Positions 1 to 9,442 of a stretch of 64,000 nucleotides of DNA are shown here, piece by piece. The notes under the pieces were generated by a model. It had not been told where the DNA came from and did not search any database. It was given only the letters and a program-made list of their open reading frames with translations. Position 1 is the first letter of the stretch. The number at the start of each line of letters is the position of its first letter. Source of the stretch: Asterionellopsis glacialis. Lineage: Eukaryota; Bacillariophyta; Plagiogrammaphyceae; Rhaphoneidales; Asterionellopsidaceae. Both the position numbers and the translations under genes were made by a program. The DNA is taken from positions 1-64,000 of the forward strand of contig WKLE02001741.1 in NCBI GenBank assembly GCA_014885115.2. Reading direction: 5' to 3'.

Positions 1-378
1 GGAAATCACCCGGAGGTGGCCAGATTTGATAGCGCCAGTCATAGTTAATAAATAAAAACTACCAAGAAAATTTTGAAAATCACTGTTGCTTTGAGGCCGC
101 ATGCATTATTATACCTATACCTGGTAATAGAGGGGTAGTCGAGAGGTTCGTTACGTGGCGGTGGCCACCTGACTGGTTCGACGTGTTCATGACATCCTGT
201 TTGTTTGACGTGTCACCACGGGAGTCACGCGGGTTCTCTCACACAAAAACCAGAAGGAAAATAACCATCATCAGTCGCGCAGTCCGAAAGCACACACTGG
301 AGGTTGGTACGTATTATCAGTAACGCGCTGTATGACTCTAGTACCTGGTAAGTATCTCTTGTGATTTACCTGGGTGTG
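1..378. other. Upstream intergenic region
   Basis: No coding region is supported here. Copies of the palindromic TACCTGGTA motif occur near 117 and 341. The stretch is the probable promoter and 5' leader of the Nudix gene. A GTAAGT at about 349 could be a leader-intron donor, but I cannot place a matching acceptor. Confidence 0.5.
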
Positions 379-1812
379 ATGGCTGCGCGGTTTGTAGCAG
401 GGCTACGAACGTTGAGACAAACCACGTTGATTCAGTTAAGTATTATTATTAGAATTGCATTCGTAACTTTCTCGAACCAAGTGCATGGCTCCGACTACAG
501 CACCATCGCGTTTACACCACAAATAATTAGGAGGACTGGCCCATTCGATACATTACAGCGAGAGCGAGCAATGAAAATGTTGAAAAGGCGTTCAATAACG
601 TCGCTTGAAGATGGAAACGAATTGTTTGGTCGAAAGAGAAAGAACAATGTAGACGAACCAGCAACTGATGTGGAAAATCCACTCGCCGGATTAGTCGCAG
701 CTGCAGGCGACTTTCGAAAGAAAAATAGAAAGTTTCCTCCCTCAAGATTCAAAGTTGACGCCGATGGGAAGAAGTGGCGTCTCTGTGCCGGAGCAGCGGT
801 GTTGAACTCGGAGAATCATATCCTCGTTGGAGAACGTATCCATGTTCAGGATTCATGGCAAACGCCACAGGGAGGTGTAGATGACGCCTGGAAAAAGAAT
901 GGCAACAAAGCAGAAACCATAACAGAAGCTTCACACAGAGAGTTGTACGAAGAAGTGGGATTGAAGGTCAAAGAGCACGTCATTGTTGAGAAAGCTGCCA
1001 TGGAGGATGAAAATGGCTGTCGATATGAAACGAAAGGTGCAGGCGATTGGATGAGCAAACTCGGCTTTGCAGGTCAAGAACTTCACTGGTGTGTATACCG
1101 ATGCATCCAAGGTCAGGGAGACGAAGATCCTTACAGGATGTGTGATCTGCTGGGGAAGAATGGGGAAGAGGCTGAATTTTTAAGAGTTAAATGGGCTCCC
1201 ATTGATGAAGTATTGGAAAACATTTGGCCCAAGAAACGACCAGCCTACGAAAATCTTCGTACAATTCTTAAACCAATTATGAAAGAATGGGAAAATCGAT
1301 GTAAACAATTGGATCTTAGTGGAACATGGTCACGAGATGCATCGTTGAGTTCTCATGTTGTTCTGGGACTGGTTGCTCGAGGATTCTCAAAAGACGAAGC
1401 GAAACGTAAAGCAGGACAACCCTATATTCAAAATTGGTCGCGAAATAACAATGACACAACTCTATGGACAGTTTCAACTTTTAACGATGATGGAAAAACA
1501 ATAAGACGGAAAGCGGACTATAAGATTGGAAATCGGGAAGAACCATACGCAGGCAAATCAACTATCTTTGGCATGTCTGTTGACGGTACCAAAAGTGTTG
1601 TTAAACGTCGTACCGCGTTCTTAGCAGAACCTGACGCAGATGAAGGTGGAATTGCACACGTTACCTTAACTCAAACGCATTTGGGAAGAGAGGAGTCAAG
1701 GAGATACATGAAAGAAGGTCGTATGGTTTTAAAGCGAACATTCTTGCCTGGTTTTGTTGGAACAGCTAATGCTACTGTATCGACTGAAATATTTGTCCGC
1801 TTGGAGCAATGA
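379..1812 (+). CDS. Nudix hydrolase fused to a lipocalin/FABP-like domain
   Basis: Single-exon gene of 477 aa. I start at ATG 379 because the reading frame upstream offers only GTG. Residues about 125-310 form a Nudix fold: WQTPQGGVD followed by a Nudix box (GGVDDAW...REL.EEVGL), closest to the Ap4A/RppH type that hydrolyses dinucleoside polyphosphates or mRNA caps; the box glutamates for metal binding are present. From about residue 325, LSGTWSRDAS begins a roughly 155-residue segment with the beta-rich pattern of fatty-acid-binding or lipocalin proteins, ending in a beta strand before the stop. The N-terminus has a hydrophobic stretch (about 15-32) followed by STIAF, which could be a signal or transit peptide. 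The Nudix call is firm. The calycin call is inferred from pattern only, and the substrate is unknown. Confidence 0.85.
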   Translation: MAARFVAGLRTLRQTTLIQLSIIIRIAFVTFSNQVHGSDYSTIAFTPQIIRRTGPFDTLQRERAMKMLKRRSITSLEDGNELFGRKRKNNVDEPATDVENPLAGLVAAAGDFRKKNRKFPPSRFKVDADGKKWRLCAGAAVLNSENHILVGERIHVQDSWQTPQGGVDDAWKKNGNKAETITEASHRELYEEVGLKVKEHVIVEKAAMEDENGCRYETKGAGDWMSKLGFAGQELHWCVYRCIQGQGDEDPYRMCDLLGKNGEEAEFLRVKWAPIDEVLENIWPKKRPAYENLRTILKPIMKEWENRCKQLDLSGTWSRDASLSSHVVLGLVARGFSKDEAKRKAGQPYIQNWSRNNNDTTLWTVSTFNDDGKTIRRKADYKIGNREEPYAGKSTIFGMSVDGTKSVVKRRTAFLAEPDADEGGIAHVTLTQTHLGREESRRYMKEGRMVLKRTFLPGFVGTANATVSTEIFVRLEQ

Positions 1813-2757
1813 AAATCAATTTATTTACAGCTCCATTGAAAAGTAATCACTGCTTGATAATGGCAAGGAAAAATAGTGAAAATCAAGATTATTTGGAAGA
1901 CATGTCCAAAGTCTTGTCGCAAGGGTACGGTCAAACTGCTTCAAATTAGGGACTACTTTACTGACAAAGCTCAGAACTTTAGATCTATGCAAATGCAAAA
2001 TACTTTTAATTTCTTTCTACCAAAAATAAACTAAATCTACGCTATATTTTGAAACCTGTTTCGTATATTCGGATTTATTCACTTCTTTTCGCAGACTGCC
2101 ATAAGAAGAAGGTACTGTGTTACAAAGGTTGAAGGATGCTCCACTGCCAAACAGTAGAGAACCTAGTTAGTAGTACTTCGTAGTCTAGTGGTCGTTATAT
2201 CGCCCTTGCACAGGTATATATTGATTGATTGTAGTGAAGTCAGGAGGTGTTTTGTATAGCGTTGAGCTCTGATCAATGCGAGCGTAACCAAGGTGTTGGC
2301 GGATTTACTTCCCTACCCGGTCGAAGTTAGTCATAATATTTCGCGCCGTGGGACCTAGTTAGTAAGTAAGTAACTATAATAAGTATTTATGATAACCCTT
2401 TTTTTTAAAATTGTTGTATGCTAAAGGTCAACCTCTTGATGTACCTGGTACCGGGTAGGACTAAATTTTACCAGGTACAGGTACGGTAGTACCAGGTACA
2501 GGTACGGTAGTACCAGGTAAGTTGTACCTGGTAAGTAGAGTTCGGTACGTACAGGTACCTGTATGAGAGCTGCAGTAAGACATGTCCACTACCAGCAGGT
2601 CCCACAGATAAAATAACAGAAATAAATACGCTGCAGATCAAGGATCAACAGAACACAAAAAAATCCGAACTCTACAGGGAGGCAAATTATTACTCCACGC
2701 ATGCGGTTATCATAGGCGTCCGACGATGTCCAACAGTCAAACGACATTTACGCAGCG
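1813..2757. other. Intergenic region with palindromic repeat cluster
   Basis: No gene is supported. Positions 2174-2211 resemble the 5' half of a tRNA. Positions 2441-2565 are packed with GTACCTGGTA/TACCAGGTAC motifs, including a 21-bp unit repeated exactly at 2469-2489 and 2490-2510. Confidence 0.6.
2469..2520. repeat. 21-bp tandem repeat inside a GTACC cluster
   Basis: The unit TACCAGGTACAGGTACGGTAG occurs at 2469-2489 and again at 2490-2510, followed by a third partial copy. It is built from the palindromic TACCAGGTA word that recurs between genes throughout the window. Confidence 0.9.
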
Positions 2758-4308
2758 ATGAAAACCCCTTCTTCTGTCAAGGATGCTTTGATTGCTCTTA
2801 ATAGATTGCAAAAGCTAATACTTCAATCTGCTTTAAACGGCCAAACTCTGCCTCTGTCAAGCTTGTTTCTTGTGATACATGGAAGTCTTCACTTGGTCTG
2901 TTTTGTGGGAACGGAGAATGGGGTCAGGACACCAGCTGAGCTAATATCTTTCGCTATCATTGCGGTTGTCACTGGAGTTAATATATTGGGCTATATTTTG
3001 CTGGTATCTCTTTATAAGCACTCTGTTGAAACAATTTTCAACAAGAAAGTTCCTGAAACCTTACTGGACTGTCTACCTTCATTTGGCGCCCATCTCGCTA
3101 TGCTAAGGCCGTTGGAAGCTTGTTGGCGGTATGTGACATCAAGATTTCGGGTTTTACCAGACATTATTGTTCTTGGGGAGGTGCGCTGTGGCACTACTAC
3201 TTTGTGTCAGCATCTGTCCTCTCTTCCAGGTTGTCACCCTCCATTCTGTTTGTGGAAACACCCTGAATTAGATAGAAAAGAGGCCTTTTATTTTGTTGGG
3301 CACTACCTTGGTATGGTCGATCCATTTTATTATAGAATGTGTTTTCCTCTTCAAATTACACGATGGTTTCACCGCGTCGTTCTCCGAAGACCATTTTTTA
3401 CATTTGACGGCTGCGCTCAATACCTGACGAGTCCAACTGCACCACATTTAATTGCCCAAGCGTACCGCGAAGCCGGACAAAAGCCACCAATCCTTGTTGC
3501 CTGTGTAAGAGACCCCGTTGATCAGACAATAAGTTGGTGGAAGTACGAAAATAATGCTATTCTCTGGTAAGTCACAATGCTTTTTGATAATATAGCTTGA
3601 ATCAATGTTGAATTCATCCTAATTTTTCTACGTATTTCCTTGTTTTTACGTCGCATACTATATGAAAGGGGGAGTAGTATGGGTCTTCATAAATGGAATA
3701 CTGATTTGAGAACAACTTCTTATCCGCCGCAGTCACTGTCGCAAGCAATTGACTTTTCAAAGTCAAAAACAGTAGAAAGCGCATTCAGACGTGCAAGCAA
3801 ACTTTTTGACAAAAGCAAGCCTGTATCACGTTTTATCCTACCACCGTGGGCAATGACCTGGCCATCAGGCCAGCTTGCTACAATAGGCCGTAATGGTTGT
3901 TTTGCTGCCAATATTCGTAGATACGAAGAAACTTTTGGTAATTATTTTGGAAACAACAGTAGCGGTGCGAATATTTCAGAAAAGATTCCGCTATCAACAA
4001 CCTTGAAATTTGTCAATGTCATACATATTGAAATTCTTAACGATACCACAAAGCTCATGAATGCTTTAGGTTCCTTAGTAAGACAAGCTTTTCAGAGGAA
4101 TCCTGCACACTCAACTGACTTCAAAATGATTGATTTTGCAACTTTTGATCACAGAAGCGGCAAAGTTCACCGAAACGCCAGCCACCAGGAAACGGGTAAA
4201 GCCAACTTGGAAAATGAGGAAAGACTGACGAAGCTGTTCAAAAGTGATACAAGTGACTTGGAGGATTTATGTGGCATGTCCTTTGGGTGGAAAACGCCAC
4301 CAAAATGA
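2758..4308 (+). CDS. Membrane-anchored sulfotransferase
   Basis: Two exons, 2758-3566 and 3669-4308, separated by a 102-bp GT-AG intron that splits a Trp codon; about 482 aa. The N-terminal 110 residues contain two hydrophobic segments (about 40-57 and 65-85), consistent with a Golgi membrane anchor. LGEVRCGTTTL (about residue 140) matches the 5'-phosphosulfate-binding loop of PAPS-dependent sulfotransferases. VACVRDPVDQTISWWKYE (about 248-265) matches the 3'-phosphate-binding motif RDPxxRxxSxY. The family transfers sulfate from PAPS to carbohydrates or other acceptors; the acceptor here cannot be predicted. The C-terminal exon (YPPQSLSQAID, and a late VNVIHIEIL strand) fits a carbohydrate sulfotransferase. 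Confidence 0.85.
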
Positions 4309-4462
4309 TCGGTGTTCAGTAACTAGTCCTAATTGCAGAAGGACACACGGCTCGAGATTGTTTTGATACAATGATCGGTCACTCGACACAAAAGTTTACG
4401 TCAAATTTTTGCTTAGCATCACATTATTATTGTTTTATTTATTTACAAAATATTCGCACAAT

Positions 4463-6157
4463 CTATTTACCTCCCTTGTAGTAGTACATTGGCCATGCGC
4501 GAACTTTTACTCTTCTTCCATCTCTTTTTCGTTTTTCCTCTTTTAGTATCCACCCATCTAATTGCTGTTCTCCAAACGGAGGTAGCACTGACGGAGGAAG
4601 TTGCCCATAGAGACTCTCCCCAAACTGGTCATACTCGGGTTCTTCCTGGTAAGTATATTCAGCAGTCATTGTTGGCAAAAGCTGTTCATTTGGAACACGA
4701 ACAAAATTCTTCATTTCAGACGCATACGCTCTTAGTTCTTCTTGCTGAGCACGAATAGTATCTTCATACGACTTGAGCTTGGATTCGTACATTTTACGCA
4801 TCTCTTCGATTTCGAGCTCAGACCTTTTCTTTTCTTCTTCAATTGCTTCTTCAGCATGTTTTCTGGATTCTTCCTGTATCAGTGCAAAATCATTATTGGA
4901 TACTGGCTTTTGAGAGACCGTTGCTTCCAACAAGTCGACTTTAATCGCTGGAGGAAGACTGTTATACTCTCTCACAGCAGTTTTAGTTTGCCGATTTTGT
5001 GTAGAGTTTCGCTTAGGAGTAGAAAGAGCGACATTCACGATTTCCGCCGAAGCTTTTATACACCGATCATACAATTCCCCTTTCTCACGTATTGTTGTAT
5101 TTTTGCCTTCATCGTTGCCACGTTCTTCCGCGTCTAGCTCCATCAAAATTTTAAGGTAAAATAATGACTCCTCAGGTGCAATTCTTGGCATGATACGGAC
5201 GTTCGTGATGGCCTTGAGCATGGCTGCATCAACAGTTCCTGGTCGACAACGGCAATATGCAGCAACTCTAGAGCTCAAAACTTCACTACTACAAACTAAA
5301 TCAGGCGAAGTGACCACTTTCTCAAAAAGAATAGGAGGAAGTGTCACGATCGTAGCAAATTTGATGAATTCGAAATTCTTAGAACAAATATGTGCACAAA
5401 CGTCAACAAGTTTCTCATGTTTGTATGTGTCAGCTTCCGCGAGATACGTGGGAGCAGTGTCGACCGAAAGGTCATTTTTAATAAAAGCGGTAATAGAATC
5501 AAATAATTCCCGAATACCAAAACAAGTGGCAAGGTGTCTCAACGCCACTGCTGATTCGGTTGTTGCTTCGACAGGACTTCCGACGGGAGAATAAATAAAA
5601 TCAAGCATTATCGGAAAAGCATTTGCAGCGGATGGCCTCAGTTCAATTCGTGTCCCCTTATGTTTTGAAGCCGATTCGCTTGTTTCGTTACTCTCTGCCA
5701 TCGAGAGCCTCTTCTTCTTGAAGAGATTCGAAAAATACTCGCTCCTCCGAGGTCCAACCGCGAGTTGTGTCTTGTGCACAAAGTACTTCCTCGAAGGAAG
5801 CATCGACTTAGATTGCTCCAACGTGCGTACTAAAGGTACTTCTAAACCTGTTTTGTCGGATTCATCGGAGCGCGACTCGCTGGTATCTTTTGATATATTC
5901 TTCTGGTCTAAATCATCGTTACTGATAACTGTAAGTGTCCAATCACTTAGACTTTCATCCGGATCTAGCCTCCAACTTAACATCGGCGCAGATGAACTAT
6001 AGTCGATGTGTTCACGATGAGTTCGTACATGGTGCTTCTGCTCACTTAATGAATGTGATGATGATGTGGTCCTAGTACGATCATCTATGTCCTCTAGACG
6101 AGCATGAGGGCTCCTTGAGAAACGATACGTACTGAGATCAACGGATTCCTCCGCCAT
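4463..6157 (-). CDS. BTB/POZ-domain protein with C-terminal coiled coil
   Basis: Single exon, about 564 aa, started at ATG 6157; the frame opens slightly upstream without an ATG. After a Ser-rich, charged N-terminus, residues about 118-240 look like a BTB/POZ domain: YFVHKTQLAVGPRRSEYFSNLF is the core helix-strand, and LDFIYS is the usual BTB signature. A BACK-like helical region follows (about 240-350). Residues about 440-505 form a strongly charged coiled coil (HAEEAIEEEKKRSELEIEEM...). The last 20 residues are basic and aromatic. BTB proteins usually dimerise and often serve as Cullin-3 adaptors; neither is shown here. Similar large BTB families are common in diatoms. Confidence 0.75.
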   Translation of the reverse strand: MAEESVDLSTYRFSRSPHARLEDIDDRTRTTSSSHSLSEQKHHVRTHREHIDYSSSAPMLSWRLDPDESLSDWTLTVISNDDLDQKNISKDTSESRSDESDKTGLEVPLVRTLEQSKSMLPSRKYFVHKTQLAVGPRRSEYFSNLFKKKRLSMAESNETSESASKHKGTRIELRPSAANAFPIMLDFIYSPVGSPVEATTESAVALRHLATCFGIRELFDSITAFIKNDLSVDTAPTYLAEADTYKHEKLVDVCAHICSKNFEFIKFATIVTLPPILFEKVVTSPDLVCSSEVLSSRVAAYCRCRPGTVDAAMLKAITNVRIMPRIAPEESLFYLKILMELDAEERGNDEGKNTTIREKGELYDRCIKASAEIVNVALSTPKRNSTQNRQTKTAVREYNSLPPAIKVDLLEATVSQKPVSNNDFALIQEESRKHAEEAIEEEKKRSELEIEEMRKMYESKLKSYEDTIRAQQEELRAYASEMKNFVRVPNEQLLPTMTAEYTYQEEPEYDQFGESLYGQLPPSVLPPFGEQQLDGWILKEEKRKRDGRRVKVRAWPMYYYKGGK

Positions 6158-7116
6158 TCTGACATACAGCAATTCGAAAGGGCAACTCAGGAAAATAAGC
6201 AGGCGCTTATGCTTTGATGTTGTTTATTCGAAGGCCTAGGAATAGTCCTAGATGCTCTGGCTGCGATCAATTTTACGAAGTCGTAATCAATTGCAAGTAG
6301 CTCTCGCGAAATCAACTAACACTGGTCATCAACATCGAAACTCAACGCTCCCGTGTTAAATTTCCAAGAAAGTGTGAGTTGGCGATAGTCCCTAATATTC
6401 CCCTGAAAACATGTTGTCTGATGAATTGTCCAGGCTTACCCGCTTCGTAGTATTATAGTCTACTTTATGTAAAATTTGAATCATTATTTATAGAAACGAA
6501 GACTTAAAAACACAAATATCAATAAATTTACATCCAGAGTTGAATAGTTATAAAAATACACGATCTTGCCAAAGTTGTCCATTGTACGAGATGACCATTT
6601 GTTTATGATTTACTCGTGACTAAATCATCATGTTAAAACGTGACTGTGGTTATTCTGCATCCAATATATATTTTACCGGCGTATGGTGACCACAAGACTT
6701 ACGGACTCGTTATTTGTGTGCCGCTTCTTCTGACTTCTGATTGAAATGTCGGTGTTGTTCCTCACCATCTCGTCTTGGCACATCTAAACTGTTGTTGAGA
6801 AATTTCATTTTGAATCAAAGAAGGATTATCGTTGAACGAACGGCATTTTTTGAAACTGCTGTTTTTCATCATCGCTTTGTCATTTTACACTTTTCAGACA
6901 CGAACACGACCTAATCACGAGTATAAATCTTGCTACCACATTTTTAAATACTTTTCTGGAGCGTTTTACTCATACTGGGTCCTACGTAGCATTAGATTTG
7001 TCCCGCAGTCACGAACAACCGGAAAGACTTACGGCAGTCCTCTAGAATTGATCTATTAAGTCGGGTGGCTAAAATCTACTCTAAACTCGCAACCAACAAA
7101 TCAAAATTGATAGAAG
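6158..7116. other. Divergent intergenic region
   Basis: This lies between two genes transcribed away from each other, so it should hold both promoters. It is AT-rich. Short open frames exist but lack ATG starts or recognisable motifs, and I see no repeat of note. Confidence 0.5.
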
Positions 7117-9324
7117 ATGACAACAGAAAAATCATCATCTTCTACAATCACCCCAACATCTTTGTCTCTTAATGAGCAAGACGTAGTAATTTTTGATCCA
7201 GTGATTGCAGAAGAAAGTTCTTTTCGGTTATCGCAAAAAGGCAACGCCCTTTTATGTGATTTGGTTTTCCTTCAATTGTTTTTCTCGAGAGAATATATAA
7301 CTTCCAAAACAAGAAGCCCGGAAGAAGTGAAAAAAATAGCAAGCCATATATATGAAATTTTTACAAGTGGGCAAACTTACATGCTTCCAGGTACAGTTGA
7401 CATCACGCAAAAATATCTGAAAGGGGGAAGCCGATTTATGAAGGAAAAAAAGGAAAAGAATTCGAAAATTACGTGGGAGCAAGCTGATGAAGAATCATCA
7501 AAAAAATTCCTTTTCTGTCTCATCAGAGTATTCGAGACGAAAGAATCTGTTGACAATAAAGAATCTATCGCTCTTGCTTCACAATTCTTTGAGGAAAACG
7601 ATAAACCATCAATTGGCAACCCTGAAGAACAAGACATTGTGTTTGCACAACGAAAATCAATGGAAAGTCTTCCTCCTTCATACTACAATCGGTCAAAAGG
7701 AAAGGAGCGCTATCTTAACTTGATTGATGAGTATCTCAGTGTGACGGGAAATATGGGCCATTTGGGTGTCAAAAGAGCAGAGGCTGCTGTCGCAATAATG
7801 AACGTCGCAACAGAGCGGGGATCATTACAACGAAAGACTTCAGGAAACGAAAGGCGATTTATTTCAGTTGACCAAAAAGACAACAAAGTGACATGCAATG
7901 TCCTTCAACCTGCAACAGCTGCAGAGATAACATTGCTACTTTTATTTGAAAAGCTTCATGAAACAGGGGGTCCGAAATCCGGTGAAGCAGTTGTACAAAA
8001 CAGTAAGCCTTCAAAAGAAGTAGGCGAATCGTCAGAAAATCCTGCGTTTATCCACCCAGGTAAAGAGCCAATAGCTGTTCCGGAACCTCATGACGTCTTA
8101 TTTGGTAGAGGAGGATTGACAAATAATCATCCAGGTAATAAAAGATTTCGTGACATAATATCGCTTCATCGTCCAGACTATGTTCGAGCTATCAAGGTAG
8201 AAAAACCAAATGTTTCTCGACGTATTGTAAGAGCAATAAGATCTGGATTACCACCCGGACGTTTTCTTAAGAAGAACCCACAAGATGACATGTGGTATGA
8301 TGTCGGAGATAAGCATGCAGCTGAAAAAACGTCTCAAGCTCTTCGAGAAAAGATTCGTAAGGGCGAGGATGATGAAATGCGGCCTGAAACCGGGAAACGA
8401 AAATTAAACGACGCGACAATCTCACGCCCTGGCAAAATGCCAAACTATGATCCACAAAACCAGCAACCGGGGGGAGTCGGCAATGTCCCTCTCAATCCTG
8501 CACCCCCGTATTTTGGAATGGCGCACAACAACAGTAATATAGTAGCTCCTTCGCAACTTAGACAGTACGGTATGGGCTTACAAATAAATAGTATAGTGCC
8601 ACCAAAGGGTCAAGAAACTAGTAACAGCAAAACAATAGAGAACAAAAAAAGGGAGGGGAAGAACCAAAAACAAAATGCCTCGGGCAAGGGAGGAATACAA
8701 GTTGAAAAGGGAGGAAGAGCCAACGCCGAAGAAGAATTTGTGCCGCTGGATAAGAATGGTAATATTCTAGTCACCGACCATGATATACTTTGTGGACGCG
8801 GTGGACTGACCAATCACCACATAGGGAACAAAAGATTTCGCGATGTTGTTGCTTTACACCGTCCAGATTATGTTCGCGCTTCAAAAGTACAAAAACCAGG
8901 CGTTGCACGCATGATCGTACAAGCTATAAGGAACAGCGACCCTCCAGGTAGATTCTTGAAGAAAAACGAGGAAACAGGGAAATGGTACGATGTTGGCGAC
9001 AAACAAGCTGCGATAAAAGCGAGTCAAGCGCTTCGTGAAAAAACTAAGGACTTCCCAGACCCAGCTGAAAAGAATGCAAAACCCGCTCTTCTTGCTCCAA
9101 GACAACATCCACCGCATTTTGCACCATACACCAATATAATAAGAGGGAGACCGTTTATACCAGCAGGAGGCGAACCTCCAAAAGATGCATACACCAATAT
9201 AGTAAGAGGGCGACCGTTTAAATCAGCAAGAGGTGAATCTCCAAAAGATCCAGATTCCGCGCAACATTTTCCCGACCCAGTCGCAAACGAAGAAGGTAGC
9301 CCTGCAAAGACAGTTGAAATTTAA
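7117..9324 (+). CDS. DUF6824-domain protein with two clear and two degenerate modules
   Basis: Single exon, 735 aa. Two clear copies of the diatom-expanded DUF6824 domain lie at about residues 323-412 and 550-642. Both show (D)VLFGRGG/(D)ILCGRGG, GNKRFRD, LHRPDYVRA, PPGRFLKKN, WYDVGDK and KASQALREK. Residues about 42-140 and 193-282 follow the same order of features in weakened form: a Gly-Asn/Lys start, an aromatic-Tyr helix, a Val-x-x-Ile helix, a Phe-x-x-x strand and a final AA/SS-x-x-x-x-x-LL helix. I read them as two decayed copies. The linker is low in complexity. The tail holds a 22-residue tandem repeat (YTNI(I/V)RGRPF...PKD). The molecular role of DUF6824 is not established; a regulatory, possibly nucleic-acid-binding, role is often suspected. 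Confidence 0.85.
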   Translation: MTTEKSSSSTITPTSLSLNEQDVVIFDPVIAEESSFRLSQKGNALLCDLVFLQLFFSREYITSKTRSPEEVKKIASHIYEIFTSGQTYMLPGTVDITQKYLKGGSRFMKEKKEKNSKITWEQADEESSKKFLFCLIRVFETKESVDNKESIALASQFFEENDKPSIGNPEEQDIVFAQRKSMESLPPSYYNRSKGKERYLNLIDEYLSVTGNMGHLGVKRAEAAVAIMNVATERGSLQRKTSGNERRFISVDQKDNKVTCNVLQPATAAEITLLLLFEKLHETGGPKSGEAVVQNSKPSKEVGESSENPAFIHPGKEPIAVPEPHDVLFGRGGLTNNHPGNKRFRDIISLHRPDYVRAIKVEKPNVSRRIVRAIRSGLPPGRFLKKNPQDDMWYDVGDKHAAEKTSQALREKIRKGEDDEMRPETGKRKLNDATISRPGKMPNYDPQNQQPGGVGNVPLNPAPPYFGMAHNNSNIVAPSQLRQYGMGLQINSIVPPKGQETSNSKTIENKKREGKNQKQNASGKGGIQVEKGGRANAEEEFVPLDKNGNILVTDHDILCGRGGLTNHHIGNKRFRDVVALHRPDYVRASKVQKPGVARMIVQAIRNSDPPGRFLKKNEETGKWYDVGDKQAAIKASQALREKTKDFPDPAEKNAKPALLAPRQHPPHFAPYTNIIRGRPFIPAGGEPPKDAYTNIVRGRPFKSARGESPKDPDSAQHFPDPVANEEGSPAKTVEI

Positions 9325-9442
9325 ACTAGAGAAAAGTATGTTGTTGAACTTTTGACATGAAGTCTACGTGCATGTACTGTAATTATAAAGCATTGGTGAG
9401 TATGCAAGAATGGAAACATGTGCTGCGCTATATTGCCCTCGA

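Noticed and set aside
6832..7059. Short hydrophobic frame before the DUF6824 gene
   Set aside because: It has no ATG start, no domain, and lies in a probable 5' leader.
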